64,000 nucleotides of DNA from Candidatus Mycoplasma liparidae (GCA_009884515.1 RHHX01000001.1:62001-126000), one strand, 5' to 3'. Numbered from the stretch's first letter, positions 31,973-44,708 are shown. The notes: generated from the letters alone by a model not told the origin. Program-made: numbers and translations.

Positions 31973-32236
31973 TTATCACCATTTTTTTTCTTTTTTAAAA
32001 GTGTCTGAATAAATTTTATTATTTAATTTAGTCTTTAATACTTCTAAATCAGTAACTATAAAATCATCATTTTTAATAAAGGTGTTATGATCACTTTTTG
32101 ATTGATTATCTTTATCAGTAAAATTAGTAATTATCTGATCTTTAAAATTAAGAGAAGAATAAACTCTATTATTATAAGCAACAATTTTTTCTTGAGTAAT
32201 TTGATGCTTATTAAGTTGTTGTTTTTTGAAGAACAT
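31973..32236 (-). CDS. Small ORF after secA, possible frameshifted SecA tail
   Basis: An 87-residue ORF from the ATG at 32236, rich in Asn, Lys and Asp, with no recognised domain; it ends with two Trp, TGG then TGA, before TAA. It has no SD. Its composition matches the Asn/acidic tail of SecA that ends 11 bases upstream. The ATG lies in the loop of an 11 bp inverted repeat (arms 32213-32223 and 32238-32248). It could be a separate small gene, a decayed piece of secA, or reached by +1 frameshift at the SecA stop. Confidence 0.4.
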
Positions 32237-32248
32237 TAACAACAACTT
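32213..32248. repeat. Inverted repeat at the secA stop codon
   Basis: AAGTTGTTGTT (32213-32223) and its exact complement (32238-32248) form an 11 bp stem with a 14-base loop. The right arm overlaps the secA stop codon by two bases. No T run follows on the - strand, so it is a poor terminator. Confidence 0.7.
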
Positions 32249-35117
32249 AAAATTTAGTATTATTAATTATTGAATAAGTTTGGATTGAATTATTAATAAG
32301 TTTTGCAGATGTTTTATTTTTATTATTCATATTTTTATTATTTAATAAATCATTCATAGTTTTTGCAAATTCATTATCAAGAATATCTATTTCTTCAATT
32401 TCTTGATTTTTATAAACATGATTAATATTTTCTTCAATAACTTCAACTCTAGGTTCAAGAATCAATGAATATGTTTGGATTGAATTATTTTCTAGAATAA
32501 TATCTTTTTCTACTTCAAAAGGGATTAATTCTCATTTTTCCAATAATTCTTCTTCATCAAAAATAATGGTTTTAGTCGGTATTAAATCTTCTAGTTCTTT
32601 TGTTGGTAGAAGATATTGAGAATCAAAATTATTTTCATCATCAAATGAACTAGTCATATCAAATAATGGTTCTTGATCAACACCTAAAATTTCATGAATA
32701 TTATCCATAGGTACATGTACAGGAATTGGTTCTGCAATTTTTACTTTATATTCTTGAGTTAAAATTAATGAAATAATATCAAATGCTGATTTTGATACCA
32801 TGATATTATATAAAGCATCAGATGATGAAATATAAATATTTAATGGTGATTTTTGTTCATATTGTCTTAAGAAAACACCTTCTCTTAATTTAAATAATGT
32901 ATTTAAATGCTTTGTTCAACCTGTATCTAAAATATTAATAATAAATTTTCTTCATTGAGCATTAATAATTAAAGGATTAATTTGGAAAATTGAGTTTATT
33001 TTTTTATCAATAATTTCAAAGATTAAATCATGAAATTCATCACTTTTCATTAATTTAATTTTATCTATAGCGATTTTATTATCATCATCTAAATATTTTT
33101 CATTTAAAAGTTTTGCAATTGCTTTATTATCAAGCATATAAATATTTTCATCATGTTTATTTTCTAAAAATATTTTAGAAATGAAATATTTAGTCATTTT
33201 TAAAACTATATTTAATAAATTGTCAGAAATTAAAATTTTATCTCTTTGCTTATAAATTAATTCTCTTTGACTACTTAAAACATAATCATAATCTAATAAA
33301 TTTTTTCTACTATCAAAGTTTAAATTTTCTACTCTTTGTTGAGTTTTATCTAAAAGACGAGTAAAAAATTTTGAATCAATAACATCTTCACCTAATTTAA
33401 ATTGAGCTTTTTCAAATTTATCAGTAGCAAAACGTTTGAACAAAATATCTTCAAGACTAATAAAAAATCTGCTTTTACCAACATCTCCTTGACGACCAGA
33501 TCTTCCTCGTAATTGATTATCAATTCTTCTTGATTCATTTTTTTCAGTAGCTATAACATATAAACCACCTAAAGCCTTTGCTTCAGGTGAAAGTTTAATA
33601 TCAGTACCTCTACCAGCCATATTCGTAGCAATAGTAATTGCTCTAACTTGTCCTGCGTTTTCAATAATATCTGCTTCTCGAGCATGGTTTTTAGCATTTA
33701 AAACTGTATGTTTTAAATTCATTTTAGTAAAAACTTGATGCAAAATTTCAGAATCTTCAACAGAACCTGTACCTATTAATATTGGTTGACCTAATTTGTT
33801 TTGTTTTTTTACTTCAAGAATTACAGCTTTTCATTTCGCTCTTTTATTAGCAAAAACAAGATCAGTTTGATCATCTCTTATAATTGGTTTATTAGTTGGA
33901 ACCTGAATAACAGCCATATTATAAGTATTTAAAAATTCTTCAGTTTCAGTAGCGGCTGTTCCTGAAACTGCTGAAAGTTTACTATACATTCTAAATAATG
34001 ATTGATAAGTAATAGTTGCAACAACAACATTTTCAGGATCTATTTTTACATATTCTTTTGCTTGAATAGCTTGATGAAGACCGGCATTATAACTTCTGCC
34101 TTCTAAAATTCTTCCAGTAAATTGATCAACTAAAGCTATTTCATCAATTCCTTTTTTATCATTTTTCCGAATGATATATTCTTTACCATTTGTAAAAAGA
34201 AAATTAGCTCTTAAAGAGTTTAAAATTCTATGAACTGTAGAACTATTTTCAATATGAAATAAATTGGTAAAATTAAAGAAATCTTCAGATTTAATAATAC
34301 CTTCTTCTGTTAATGTTATTGTCTGAGATTCATGATCAATAATAAAATCATCTGTTTTTAAAGTTTTAACAAAGTTATCAGCTCTAATATAAGAACTAAA
34401 TTCACTTCCTGGTAATCCGGAAATAATTAATGGTGTTCTTGATTCATCAATCAAAATAGAATCGCCTTCATCAACAATTGCAAAATTCAATCCTCTTTGC
34501 ATCTTTTGATGATAATCTTTAACCATATTATCTCTTAGATAATCAAATCCTAATTCTGTATTTGGTGCATATGTAATATCACAATTATACATTCTTGTTT
34601 TTTCATCAGGATCCATTTCTGATATAACATAACCAACTGTCAATCCTAATTTATTTAAGGCACCATTTGAAAATTCAGCATCTCTTTTTACTAGATACTC
34701 ATTAACAGTAATAATATGAACACCTTTTTTTGCAACACCAACAGCATACGAAGCTAAAAGTAATGTAAGTGTTTTACCTTCACCCGTTTTCATTTCAGCA
34801 AAATTACCAAAATAAACAATAACAGCACCTACTATTTGAACTTTATATGCTTTTTGTTCATAAGTTCTGTAGATAACTTCTCTTGCAATTGATAAACTAT
34901 CAACTAAAAAATTATCAGTTGATTTGCCCATTGCAACTTTATCTATTATTTTTTGAGACTCTGCTCTTAGTTGTGCATTTGATAATTTTGAAAAAAAATC
35001 TTCTTTTTCTAAAACTTTATTAGCTATTACTTTTGCTTGTTTTAAAATTCTGTTTCTTGATGAAAAGGAGTTTTTAATATCGCCAAAATTTAATTCATTA
35101 CTCTTCTTATTACTCAT
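32247..35117 (-). CDS. secA: Preprotein translocase ATPase SecA with long C-terminal tail
   Basis: SecA drives secretion through SecYEG. The 956-residue product has MKTGEGKT (109-116), VDEGDSILIDESRTPL (DEAD-like box with Gly at the usual Val/Ala position), the motor-2 motif TNMAGRGTDIKL, and GLYVIATEKNESRRIDNQLRGRSGRQGD. After about residue 780 the tail is acidic and Asn-rich and lacks the zinc-binding C-terminal motif of many SecA proteins. The tail contains a repeated short motif, NNSIQTYSLI and NNSIQTYSII. Usual mollicute SecA is roughly 800-950 residues. The stop UUU UAA G precedes an ORF in the +1 frame. Confidence 0.95.
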
Positions 35118-35127
35118 TTTATATTTC

Positions 35128-36027
35128 TCAATCTAATTCTGATACTGTGGCAGGATTTTCATTTACAATAATTTTTTTAATATACCCATCTTTTAAATAA
35201 ATAACTTTATTAGCAAGTTTTGCAATAATAGGGTTATGAGTAATTATAACTATTGTTGTGTGATATTGTTCATTAATATTTAAAAATTCTTCAAGGATAA
35301 TTTTTGATGTTGATTCATCAAGAGCTCCAGTTGGTTCATCTGCAAAAATAATTGCTGGTTTTTTAGCAAGTGCTCTTGCTATTGAAACTCTCTGTTGTTG
35401 CCCACCTGATAAATTTATAACCATTTTTTTACCATGTTTTTCAAGATCCATTGTTTTTAATAAAGAGTTAATTTCATGTTTGTTATTTGTTTTTTTTAAT
35501 AAATAATTTTTTTTCAAATTAACAAATTGTTTTTTATATTCTTCTTTATCAATTTTTTTTAATTTTAAAGATTTTTTTAATTTTAATAAATTATTATTGT
35601 ATTTTAATCTAATATTCTTTGAGTAAAGAAAGAGGCCTAATTCAATATTTTCACTTGCGTTTAGATTTTGAACTAAACCATATTGTTGGAAAATAAAAGA
35701 AATATTTTCACATCTAAATTTAGTTTTTTCATTAACAGTTAGTTTACTTAATTCAACTCCACAAACTTTAACTGAACCTGATGTTGAATTAATAAGACCT
35801 GACATAATATACATTAAAGTAGTTTTCCCACATCCACTAGGACCTAAAATAACAATTAATTCACCTTTTTTAATTTCTAAATTAATATCATGTAAAACAG
35901 TTGATTCATTTTTGCCTGTTACATATGTTTTCTTTAATTTAGATAAATTAATAATGATATTTTTATTTGTTTCAGGAAAATTTTTTAATATTTCTATACT
36001 GCTTAGTTCATATTTTTCGTTTTTCAT
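35128..36027 (-). CDS. ABC transporter ATPase, MacB/LolD type, with Lys-rich insertion
   Basis: The 299-residue product has Walker A LGPSGCGKTT (61-70), Q-loop region FIFQQYGLV, signature LSGGQQQR (206-213) and Walker B AIIFADEPTGALD, the form typical of MacB/LolD ATPases that export peptides or lipids. Between the Q-loop and signature (about residues 136-183) there is a very basic insertion of about 45-50 residues that the usual 230-residue family lacks. No permease gene lies beside it; it sits between trxB and secA. The partner must be elsewhere in the genome. Confidence 0.85.
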   Translation of the reverse strand: MKNEKYELSSIEILKNFPETNKNIIINLSKLKKTYVTGKNESTVLHDINLEIKKGELIVILGPSGCGKTTLMYIMSGLINSTSGSVKVCGVELSKLTVNEKTKFRCENISFIFQQYGLVQNLNASENIELGLFLYSKNIRLKYNNNLLKLKKSLKLKKIDKEEYKKQFVNLKKNYLLKKTNNKHEINSLLKTMDLEKHGKKMVINLSGGQQQRVSIARALAKKPAIIFADEPTGALDESTSKIILEEFLNINEQYHTTIVIITHNPIIAKLANKVIYLKDGYIKKIIVNENPATVSELD

Positions 36028-36084
36028 TTATTGATGCTATCTATGTTTTTAATTAATATAATTATATAAAAATTAAATGAAATC

Positions 36085-37008
36085 TTATTCTTCTAAATCA
36101 AAAATGTATTTTGTAGCAGCTAATGCTGCTATTGTTCCATCATTTACAGCTGTTGAAATTTGCCTTATTAATTTATCAGTAATATCACCAGCAGCATATA
36201 TTCCAGGAATAGATGTTTCCATTGATTGATTAACTTTAATGAACCCTTCTTTTGAAAGTTCTAATTTACCGTTTTCAATCTCAATACTTTTTGATAATAA
36301 TCCAACAAAAGGAAAAACTCCTGAAACATCATATTTTTTAATTTCATCTTTTTTATTTTTAGTAGTAATTTCTTGAACTTTTTTATCACCTGAAATTTCA
36401 ATAATAGAAGTATCATAGATAATCTCAATATTTTTTTTTGACTGAAGTTTTGGTAATAATGAAGGTGTTCCCTTAAATTTATCTGATCTATTAAATAAAT
36501 ATAATTTATCAACTATTTCAGATAAATATAATGATTCTTCCATAGCGGAATTTCCAGAACCAACAACAGCTATTATTTTATTTCTAAAAAATGGTGCATC
36601 ACAAATAGCACAATATGAAACACCTTTATTAGTAAATTTTTCTTCACCTTTACAACCAATTTTTCGATTGATAGTTCCAATAGCTATTATAATTGCTTTA
36701 GCGCCAACTTGTTCACCATCATCAAGCGTAACTATTCTTAGATTATTTTGAATAGTAATTTTTTGAGCAGTTGCAAAAATAAATTTTGATTTTAATTTTT
36801 CAACTTGTTGGAACATTTTCATTGCTAAATCTGGTCCTTCAATATAATCAAATCCCGGATAATTTTCAACAAAAGCTGTTTTTGTAACTTTTCCGCCTGG
36901 AACATCATTTTCAATAAATGCTGTTTTTAAATTAGCTCTTTCTCCATAAATAGCACTACTAAAACCAGCAGGACCGCCACCTATTATTAATAAATCAAAC
37001 TTTTCCAT
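36085..37008 (-). CDS. trxB: Thioredoxin reductase
   Basis: TrxB uses NADPH and FAD to reduce thioredoxin. The 307-residue product has the FAD site GGGPAGFSSAIYG, VSYCAICDAPFF with redox Cys133 and Cys136, the NADPH site VVGSGNSAMEE, and GIYAAGDITDK near the C-terminus. Length is typical. It would support the 2-Cys peroxiredoxin (14202) and ribonucleotide reductase (39630-43126) if a thioredoxin is present elsewhere. Confidence 0.96.
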   Translation of the reverse strand: MEKFDLLIIGGGPAGFSSAIYGERANLKTAFIENDVPGGKVTKTAFVENYPGFDYIEGPDLAMKMFQQVEKLKSKFIFATAQKITIQNNLRIVTLDDGEQVGAKAIIIAIGTINRKIGCKGEEKFTNKGVSYCAICDAPFFRNKIIAVVGSGNSAMEESLYLSEIVDKLYLFNRSDKFKGTPSLLPKLQSKKNIEIIYDTSIIEISGDKKVQEITTKNKKDEIKKYDVSGVFPFVGLLSKSIEIENGKLELSKEGFIKVNQSMETSIPGIYAAGDITDKLIRQISTAVNDGTIAALAATKYIFDLEE

Positions 37009-37063
37009 AAAACCTTGCTAAAAATAAAATATTATTATAATTATAAATTAATTGGTGAAATAT

Positions 37064-39079
<2,016 letters not shown>

Positions 39080-39095
39080 TTTAAATTAATTTAAA
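39080..39095. repeat. Palindrome between the ligA and ispF stops
   Basis: TTTAAATTAATTTAAA is a perfect 16-base palindrome between the two convergent stop codons (39077-39079 and 39086-39088), which lie beside and within it. It has no loop beyond the central four bases and no T run, so it is much weaker than the four other convergent hairpins. Confidence 0.4.
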
Positions 39096-39535
39096 AGAAC
39101 AATAGCTTCACATAAAATAAATTCATTTTTTTGATCTTCAAATTTGGTAACTTTTAAACTTATGTTAGAGCAGTTTAGAATTTTGATTAATTTTTCTTTA
39201 ATTATTGATAAGTTGTTTTTTAAAATTATCTGTTCACAAGTAATAGTAATATCTATATTTGAAATATTAAGATTTCTTTCACTCATTTTATTCATTGAAA
39301 AAATCAAAATTTTATTGCTATTTAAATTTAAATTTTCATTGTTACTTGGAAAATAATTTCCAATATCTTCAAGAGAAAGGGCACCAAGAATACTTCTTGA
39401 TATTGAATGTAATAAAATATCACCATCTGAATGACTAATAATTGCATATTCTGATTCAATTTCAATACCAGCAAGCAAGATTTTTTTAGTTGATTTTTCT
39501 AACTTATGAATATCTTTACCAAACCCAATAAACAT
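39086..39535 (-). CDS. ispF: 2-C-methyl-D-erythritol 2,4-cyclodiphosphate synthase
   Basis: IspF is the fifth enzyme of the non-mevalonate (MEP) isoprenoid route. The 149-residue product has the metal-binding KDIHKL (Asp8, His10), ISHSDGDILLHS (His35, Asp37, His43) and LEDIGNYFPS, all signature IspF. The C-terminal TKFEDQKNEFILCEAIVLL is a shortened version of the usual TTEKLGFxGRGEGIAA block. It faces ligA and shares a divergent promoter gap with nrdB. Confidence 0.88.
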   Translation of the reverse strand: MFIGFGKDIHKLEKSTKKILLAGIEIESEYAIISHSDGDILLHSISRSILGALSLEDIGNYFPSNNENLNLNSNKILIFSMNKMSERNLNISNIDITITCEQIILKNNLSIIKEKLIKILNCSNISLKVTKFEDQKNEFILCEAIVLLN

Positions 39536-39629
39536 AAAAATCCTTTCTTTTTTAAAAATATTTTTTTATAGATTATAATATTTATCTAAATAAATATACA
39601 TGTATATAATACCTATATTAGGAGTTCTA
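39536..39629. promoter_or_regulatory. Divergent promoter gap ispF / nrdB
   Basis: TATAAT at 39605-39610 is a candidate -10 box for nrdB with TTTATC (39581-39586) as a possible -35, spacing 18. On the - strand TATAAT at 39572-39577 is a candidate for ispF. No NrdR box was recognised. Confidence 0.45.
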
Positions 39630-40754
39630 GTGAAAAAAATTGTAGATTTGGAATTAATTGTTCCAGTTGACGAACAAAAAATTTTCTTTGGGGATTATAA
39701 TGGTTTTCAAAGATATGATATTTATAAAAACCAATTTACTAAAAATATTGAGAGATCAATGCGACAAGCATTTTGAACTCCTGAAGAAATTTCTTTAATT
39801 CATGATAAAGAAAATTTTGAAACCTTACCAGAACATGTTCAAGAAATAATAATTAATAATTTGTTATTTCAAACGCTGATGGATAGTACTCAAAATAGAG
39901 GGTTAGACTCAATAATGTGTGAAATAGTTACTTCTAGTGAATGAGAATCTGTTTTTAAATCACAAGCTTATTTTGAATTAATTCATTCTCTTTCTTATTC
40001 TCATATTATTAGAGAAATGTTTTCAAGTAGTGCTACTGATGTTTTTAATAGAATATATGAAATTGATGCTATTAAAAAAAGAGTTAATAGTGAAATTGAT
40101 GCTTATGATAGAGTAAAATATTTATTAAAAAAAGATTTATTAACTGATAGTGAAGAAAATAAAAAGATATTATTGTCATTGTTAATTCAAATTTATTTTC
40201 TTGAAGGAATTAAATTTTATGTATCTTTTCTTGTTACATATATTATTAATGATTCATATAAAAATATTATTCCAGGTATTTCAAAAATTATTAAATTAAT
40301 TAATTATGATGAAGATAAACATGTTGCTGTTATTGGAAGCTTATTGAATATTTTGAAAAATGATAAAGACGAAGGATTTAGCAATCTTTTTTCTTCAAAA
40401 TGATTTGAAGAAGAAGCAATAAAAATTGTTAAAAAAGTTGTTACTGAAGAACTTATATGAGCTAAGTATCTTTTAGATTTTGGACCTATACATTCACTAA
40501 CTGTTGGTATTTTTGAAGAATTTATTCAATATTATGCCAATTTAAGACTTAAAAATATTGGAATAGATTCGGTTTATAAAATTAATAAAGATATTGAAAT
40601 TGTTAAATGGTTTGAATTTTATAAAGATATTAATAAAGACAATACAGCTCAACAGGAACAAACTGCTGTTAGCTATAATATTGGAACAATGGAATTTGAT
40701 ATTGGTGAAAAAGATTTAGAATCTTTATTTGATAAAATGATTAAGGAAAAATAA
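39630..40754 (+). CDS. nrdB: Ribonucleotide reductase small subunit, class Ia-like NrdB
   Basis: The 374-residue product starts at GTG after a TTAGGAG SD. It keeps all class I metal ligands and the radical Tyr: Asp59 (SLIHDKENF), Glu116 and His119 with Tyr123 (FELIHSLSYSHII), Glu192 (FLEGIKFYVSF), Glu228 and His231 (YDEDKHVAV). The layout aligns with E. coli NrdB (e.g. FETLPEHVQE, IRFYVSF-like block, C-terminal VSYNIG with the conserved Tyr) better than with NrdF. It is followed by an ATP-cone NrdA and no nrdI, so it is called class Ia. Confidence 0.88.
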
Positions 40755-40765
40755 GGTAATTAATT

Positions 40766-43126
40766 ATGTCTAAGAATAGAATTAGTTTAATAGATGTTGA
40801 AAAAAATAATGATAATATTCTTGAACATTTTGATTTTGAAAAAGAACAATTGATTGATAATCTAAAGGTTATTAAGAGAGATGGAAGTGTTGTTAAATAC
40901 GATGTTAAAAAGATGCATAAAGTTTGTTTATGAGCTTGTGATAATAATGAAGATAATGTTCAACATTTACTAACATCAACAAGAATAAAATTATATGATC
41001 AAATAAAAATTACTGATGTTTATGATGAACTTATTAGAACTGCTGCTAATAATATTTCAAGAATTTCGCCTCAATATGAAAGTGTTGCTGCAAAACTTTT
41101 ATTATTGAAAATATATAAAGAAACTTGAAATAAAAAAGATATTGTTCTAAGAAATGAAATGGCTAGTTACTATCCTAAATTTAAAGATGTTCTCAAAAAA
41201 GGTTTGAATAATAATATTTATAATTCAACTATCTTTAATAGCTATTCTGATGAAGAAGTTGAATTTTTAGAAAAAGTTATTACTCCTGAAAGAGATATTC
41301 TTTTTACATATAAAAGTCTTTATATGTTCTTTGAAAAATATTGTAAAAATTTAACAAAAACTAAAAAATTAGAATTACCTCAACATGCTTATATGAGAGT
41401 TGCTATGACTCTTTTTTATAATGAAAATAAAAACGAAAGATTAGATTTAATTAAAAATTTTTATGAAATAATTTCAAGTCACCATATTACATTAGCAACA
41501 CCTATTATGTTAAACTCTGGAACTAATAAAATGCAATTAGCTTCATGTGTAATAATGTCAACTGATGATGATACTAATTCAATTTTAAATACTGCTAAAA
41601 ATTTAGCAATTTATTCGAAAAATAAAGGTGGAATTGCTATTGATATTTCAAAAATTAGAAGTAGTGGCAGTAAAATTGGTACTAATGGTGATTATAGTAC
41701 TGGTCCAGTTTCCTTTGTAAAAATTTTTGAATCTACAATAAAAGCTTTTAATCAAGGTTCTCACAGACCTGGTGCTTGTGCTCTTTATTTTCAATGATGA
41801 CACAGTAACTTTCAAGATTTGGTTGTTCTTAAAAACAATAATGGTACTGAAGAAAATAGAGCTAGAAATTTAAAATATGGTGTTAAGATCAACCAATTAT
41901 TAATTGATAGAGTTTTAAAGAATCAAAAAATTTCTTTATTTGACCCAAAAGATGTACCAGAACTTTTAAATTGTTGTGGGGATAAATTTAATGAGCTTTA
42001 TGTTAAATATGAAAAAGATCAAAAAATATCTAAAAAGACTATCAATGCCAGAAAAATTATTGGATTATTATTTAAGGAAAGAGTAGAAACTGGTAACATT
42101 TATTTATTTCATGAAGAAAATGTAAATTCGACTTCAATGCTAAATGAATATATTTCTTCATCTAATCTTTGTACAGAAATAACATTACCAAGTTCTGCTT
42201 CAAAAGAAATTGATACTTATTTTGACCCTGAAAATCCTAAAATTATTAGAAACGATAAAATTGCAGGTGATATTAGTTTATGTAATTTAGCATCTATTAA
42301 TTTACTAAATTATTTTTCTGCTGATGATAAAACTAAAAAATTAATTACCACTTTAATTGTAAGGGCTTTGGATAATACTATTGATATTGGGATGTATCCT
42401 GTAATTGAAGCTAAAAAAACAAATCAAAACTTTAGATATTTAGGAATTGGTATTTTAAATTTAACTAATTATTTAGCTACTAAAAAAATAGTTATTGATT
42501 CAAAAGAAGCTCTTGAAGAAAATCATAAAATAATGGATGAAATCTCATTCGAATTAATAAATTCTTCTGCTGATTTAGCTATTGAAAGAGGAAGTTTTAA
42601 TAATTTCAAAAAAACTAAATGAGCTGATGGTGATTTACCAATATATAAAGCAAATAAAAATGCTCTTAAATTAACTGATTATCAACCAAATATGACTAGA
42701 TGAAATGAGTTGTCTAATAAGATAAAAAAATCTGGTTTACGAAATGCACAAATAATGGCCATAGCTCCTACTGCTACATCTGGAAAAATAATTAATGCAA
42801 CAGAATCAATTGAACCGATTCAAAATTTTATTTATAAAGAAGATGGAAAAATAAACTTACCTACTCTTGCTCCTAATTTAAAGAATAATTGAAAATACTA
42901 TAAAAGAGCTCATGAATGTGATCAATATATGTTGTTAAAAAACGCTGCTATAAGACAATGTTATCTAGATCAATCTCAGTCAATTAATAGTTACTTTACT
43001 AAAGTGAAATCATTAACAGATTTTTCGCTTTTCCATTTTTATGGATTTTACCTTGGAATAAAAACATTTTATTACTGTAAAACTGAAAAAGATAGCATTG
43101 AAGAAATATGTGATAGCTGTTCATAA
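40766..43126 (+). CDS. nrdA: Ribonucleotide reductase large subunit NrdA with ATP cone
   Basis: NrdA reduces NDPs to dNDPs. The 786-residue product begins with an ATP-cone (IKRDGSVVKYDVKKMHKV, about residues 35-52). The catalytic Cys are in QLASCVIM (Cys261), SSNLCTEI (Cys469, Glu471) and ISLCNLAS (Cys506). Later come GLRNAQIMAIAPTATSGKI and the Tyr pair in KTFYYCKT. The C-terminus ends CDSC plus Ser, the redox pair. The ATP-cone and E. coli-like motifs (e.g. WHSNFQDLVVLKNNNGTEENR) place it in class Ia. It follows nrdB by 11 bases. Confidence 0.92.
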
Positions 43127-43136
43127 GGATTAAATA

Positions 43137-43811
43137 ATGCAAAAAATAGCTATTATTTTGTCGAATGGAATTAGCAAGAGATTTGATAGTAAAAATAATA
43201 AATTAAAACAAATGGAATCAATTAACCATAAATATTTAATTGAATATACAATTGATAAATTTATAATAAATAATAATTTTGATGAAATAATTTTGGTTAT
43301 TCAAAATGAATATCATGAATTATTCAATAAAAAATATCAAAATAAAATTACATTTATAAATGGTGATATATCTCGTCATAAAAGTTTAATAAAAGCAGTT
43401 GAGTGAATTAATAATAATTTAAAATTAAATGATAATGATTGTATTTTAATTCATGATGGTAATAGAATATTTATTGATGATGAAATTATTAATAATCATT
43501 TAAACAATATTAAGAATCATAAGGTAATTGGCACTTATATAAATATTGAAAATACTATTTCTAATAAATTAACATTAAAAAACTTAAATAGGGATGAGAT
43601 GTTATCTCTTCAAACACCACAAACATTTAAATATGAAGTAATAAAAAATCTTAAAAATGATTTTGATATCAATAATGAAATAACTGATACTATCGGTTTG
43701 TATATTAATAAATATTTTCCTAAAATTGTTTATGGGAAAAAATCAAATTTCAAAATAACAACTTATGAAGATTTTGAATTAGCTAAATTAATTATTGAAA
43801 AAAATAATTAA
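43137..43811 (+). CDS. ispD: 2-C-methyl-D-erythritol 4-phosphate cytidylyltransferase
   Basis: IspD is the third MEP enzyme and transfers CMP to MEP. The 224-residue product has a divergent nucleotide loop, ILSNGISKRFDSK (usual LAAGxGxRM), LIHDGNRIFI (usual VHDAARPFV), and LQTPQTFKYEVI, which is diagnostic. The C-terminal NFKITTYEDFELAKLI also fits. An AAGGA SD 7 bases before the ATG and the 10-base gap after nrdA tie it to the nrdBA operon. With ispF nearby, the MEP route is suggested. Confidence 0.85.
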
Positions 43812-43814
43812 TTT
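43785..43814. terminator. Two-way hairpin at the ispD/mutM convergence
   Basis: AAATTAATTATT (43785-43796) is the exact complement of 43803-43814, a 12 bp stem with a six-base loop. The ispD stop (43809-43811) and the mutM stop (43808-43810 on the - strand) overlap inside the right arm. The left arm is ispD coding sequence. Confidence 0.6.
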
Positions 43815-44638
43815 TGACATATACTACAATAATACGTTCCCCTATTATTGACTTTAGTTTTGATTATTTTATTTTTACAAATAGTACAAGGTTGATCTTT
43901 TTTAGTATGAACTTTTAAGAATTTTTGATAGTTTCCAGTTTCTAAACTATTTGATTTAAAACTATGAATAGTTGTTCCTTTATTTTTTATTGATTCATTT
44001 AATATTTCTATTGATGCTTGTAAAATATTATTAATATCCTTTTTAGTTAATGAATTTGTTTTTCTATAAGGTAATATTTTTGCTTGAAAAAGTATTTCAT
44101 CAGCATAAATATTACCAATACCTGAAATTATTTTTTGGTCTAATAAAATTGTTTTTATTTTTCTATTAGTTTTTTTGAAGATATCAAACAAATAATCAAC
44201 AGTACATTTTCCATCAAATGGTTCATATCCAAGTTTAATAAGTTCTTTATTATCTATCATTTCATCTTTATTATAAATATTCATGGTTCCAAATATTCTT
44301 GTATCGTTATATATTAAATAAGTGCCATCCTTGAATTTGAATAAAATATGTGAGTGTTTATTTTTAATTAATTCAGAATAACTTTTTTCAAAAAAATATT
44401 TTCCTTCCATTCTTAAATGAGAAATCATGTATTTATCATTTGAAAATACAAAAATAATATATTTAGATTTTCTTTCAACTTTAATTATTTTTTCATGTAG
44501 AAAAAAATTTGTAAATGTTAATTTATCAGCATTTTTTATAATTTTTTCTTTATGGATAATAATTTGAATTATTTCTTTATTTAAGATATTTTTATTTAAA
44601 TATCTAACAACAGTTTCAACTTCTGGAAGTTCAGGCAT
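43808..44638 (-). CDS. mutM: Formamidopyrimidine-DNA glycosylase
   Basis: MutM removes 8-oxoguanine and nicks the abasic site. The 276-residue product starts MPELPEVETVVRYL with catalytic Pro2 and Glu3, has the H2TH segment SGIGNIYADEILF and a C-terminal zinc finger CTICKNK...CSICQ that holds the conserved Arg/Thr block NNRGTYYC. Full length. The start is fixed because N-terminal Pro2 is required. Confidence 0.96.
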   Translation of the reverse strand: MPELPEVETVVRYLNKNILNKEIIQIIIHKEKIIKNADKLTFTNFFLHEKIIKVERKSKYIIFVFSNDKYMISHLRMEGKYFFEKSYSELIKNKHSHILFKFKDGTYLIYNDTRIFGTMNIYNKDEMIDNKELIKLGYEPFDGKCTVDYLFDIFKKTNRKIKTILLDQKIISGIGNIYADEILFQAKILPYRKTNSLTKKDINNILQASIEILNESIKNKGTTIHSFKSNSLETGNYQKFLKVHTKKDQPCTICKNKIIKTKVNNRGTYYCSICQN

Positions 44639-44708
44639 GTATTTCCTTAATTTTAATTATTATATCAATTATAATAATAATTAATGTTTTAACAACTAAG
44701 GATTTTTT
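44639..44708. promoter_or_regulatory. Divergent promoter gap mutM / ffh
   Basis: TATAAT at 44670-44675 (+) and TATAAT at 44659-44664 (-) are candidate -10 boxes for ffh and mutM respectively. The rest is A/T-rich. Confidence 0.45.

Noticed and set aside
39630..43126. Calling the reductase class Ib nrdF/nrdE
   Set aside because: The N-terminal ATP cone and NrdB-like motifs and the lack of nrdI argue for class Ia.
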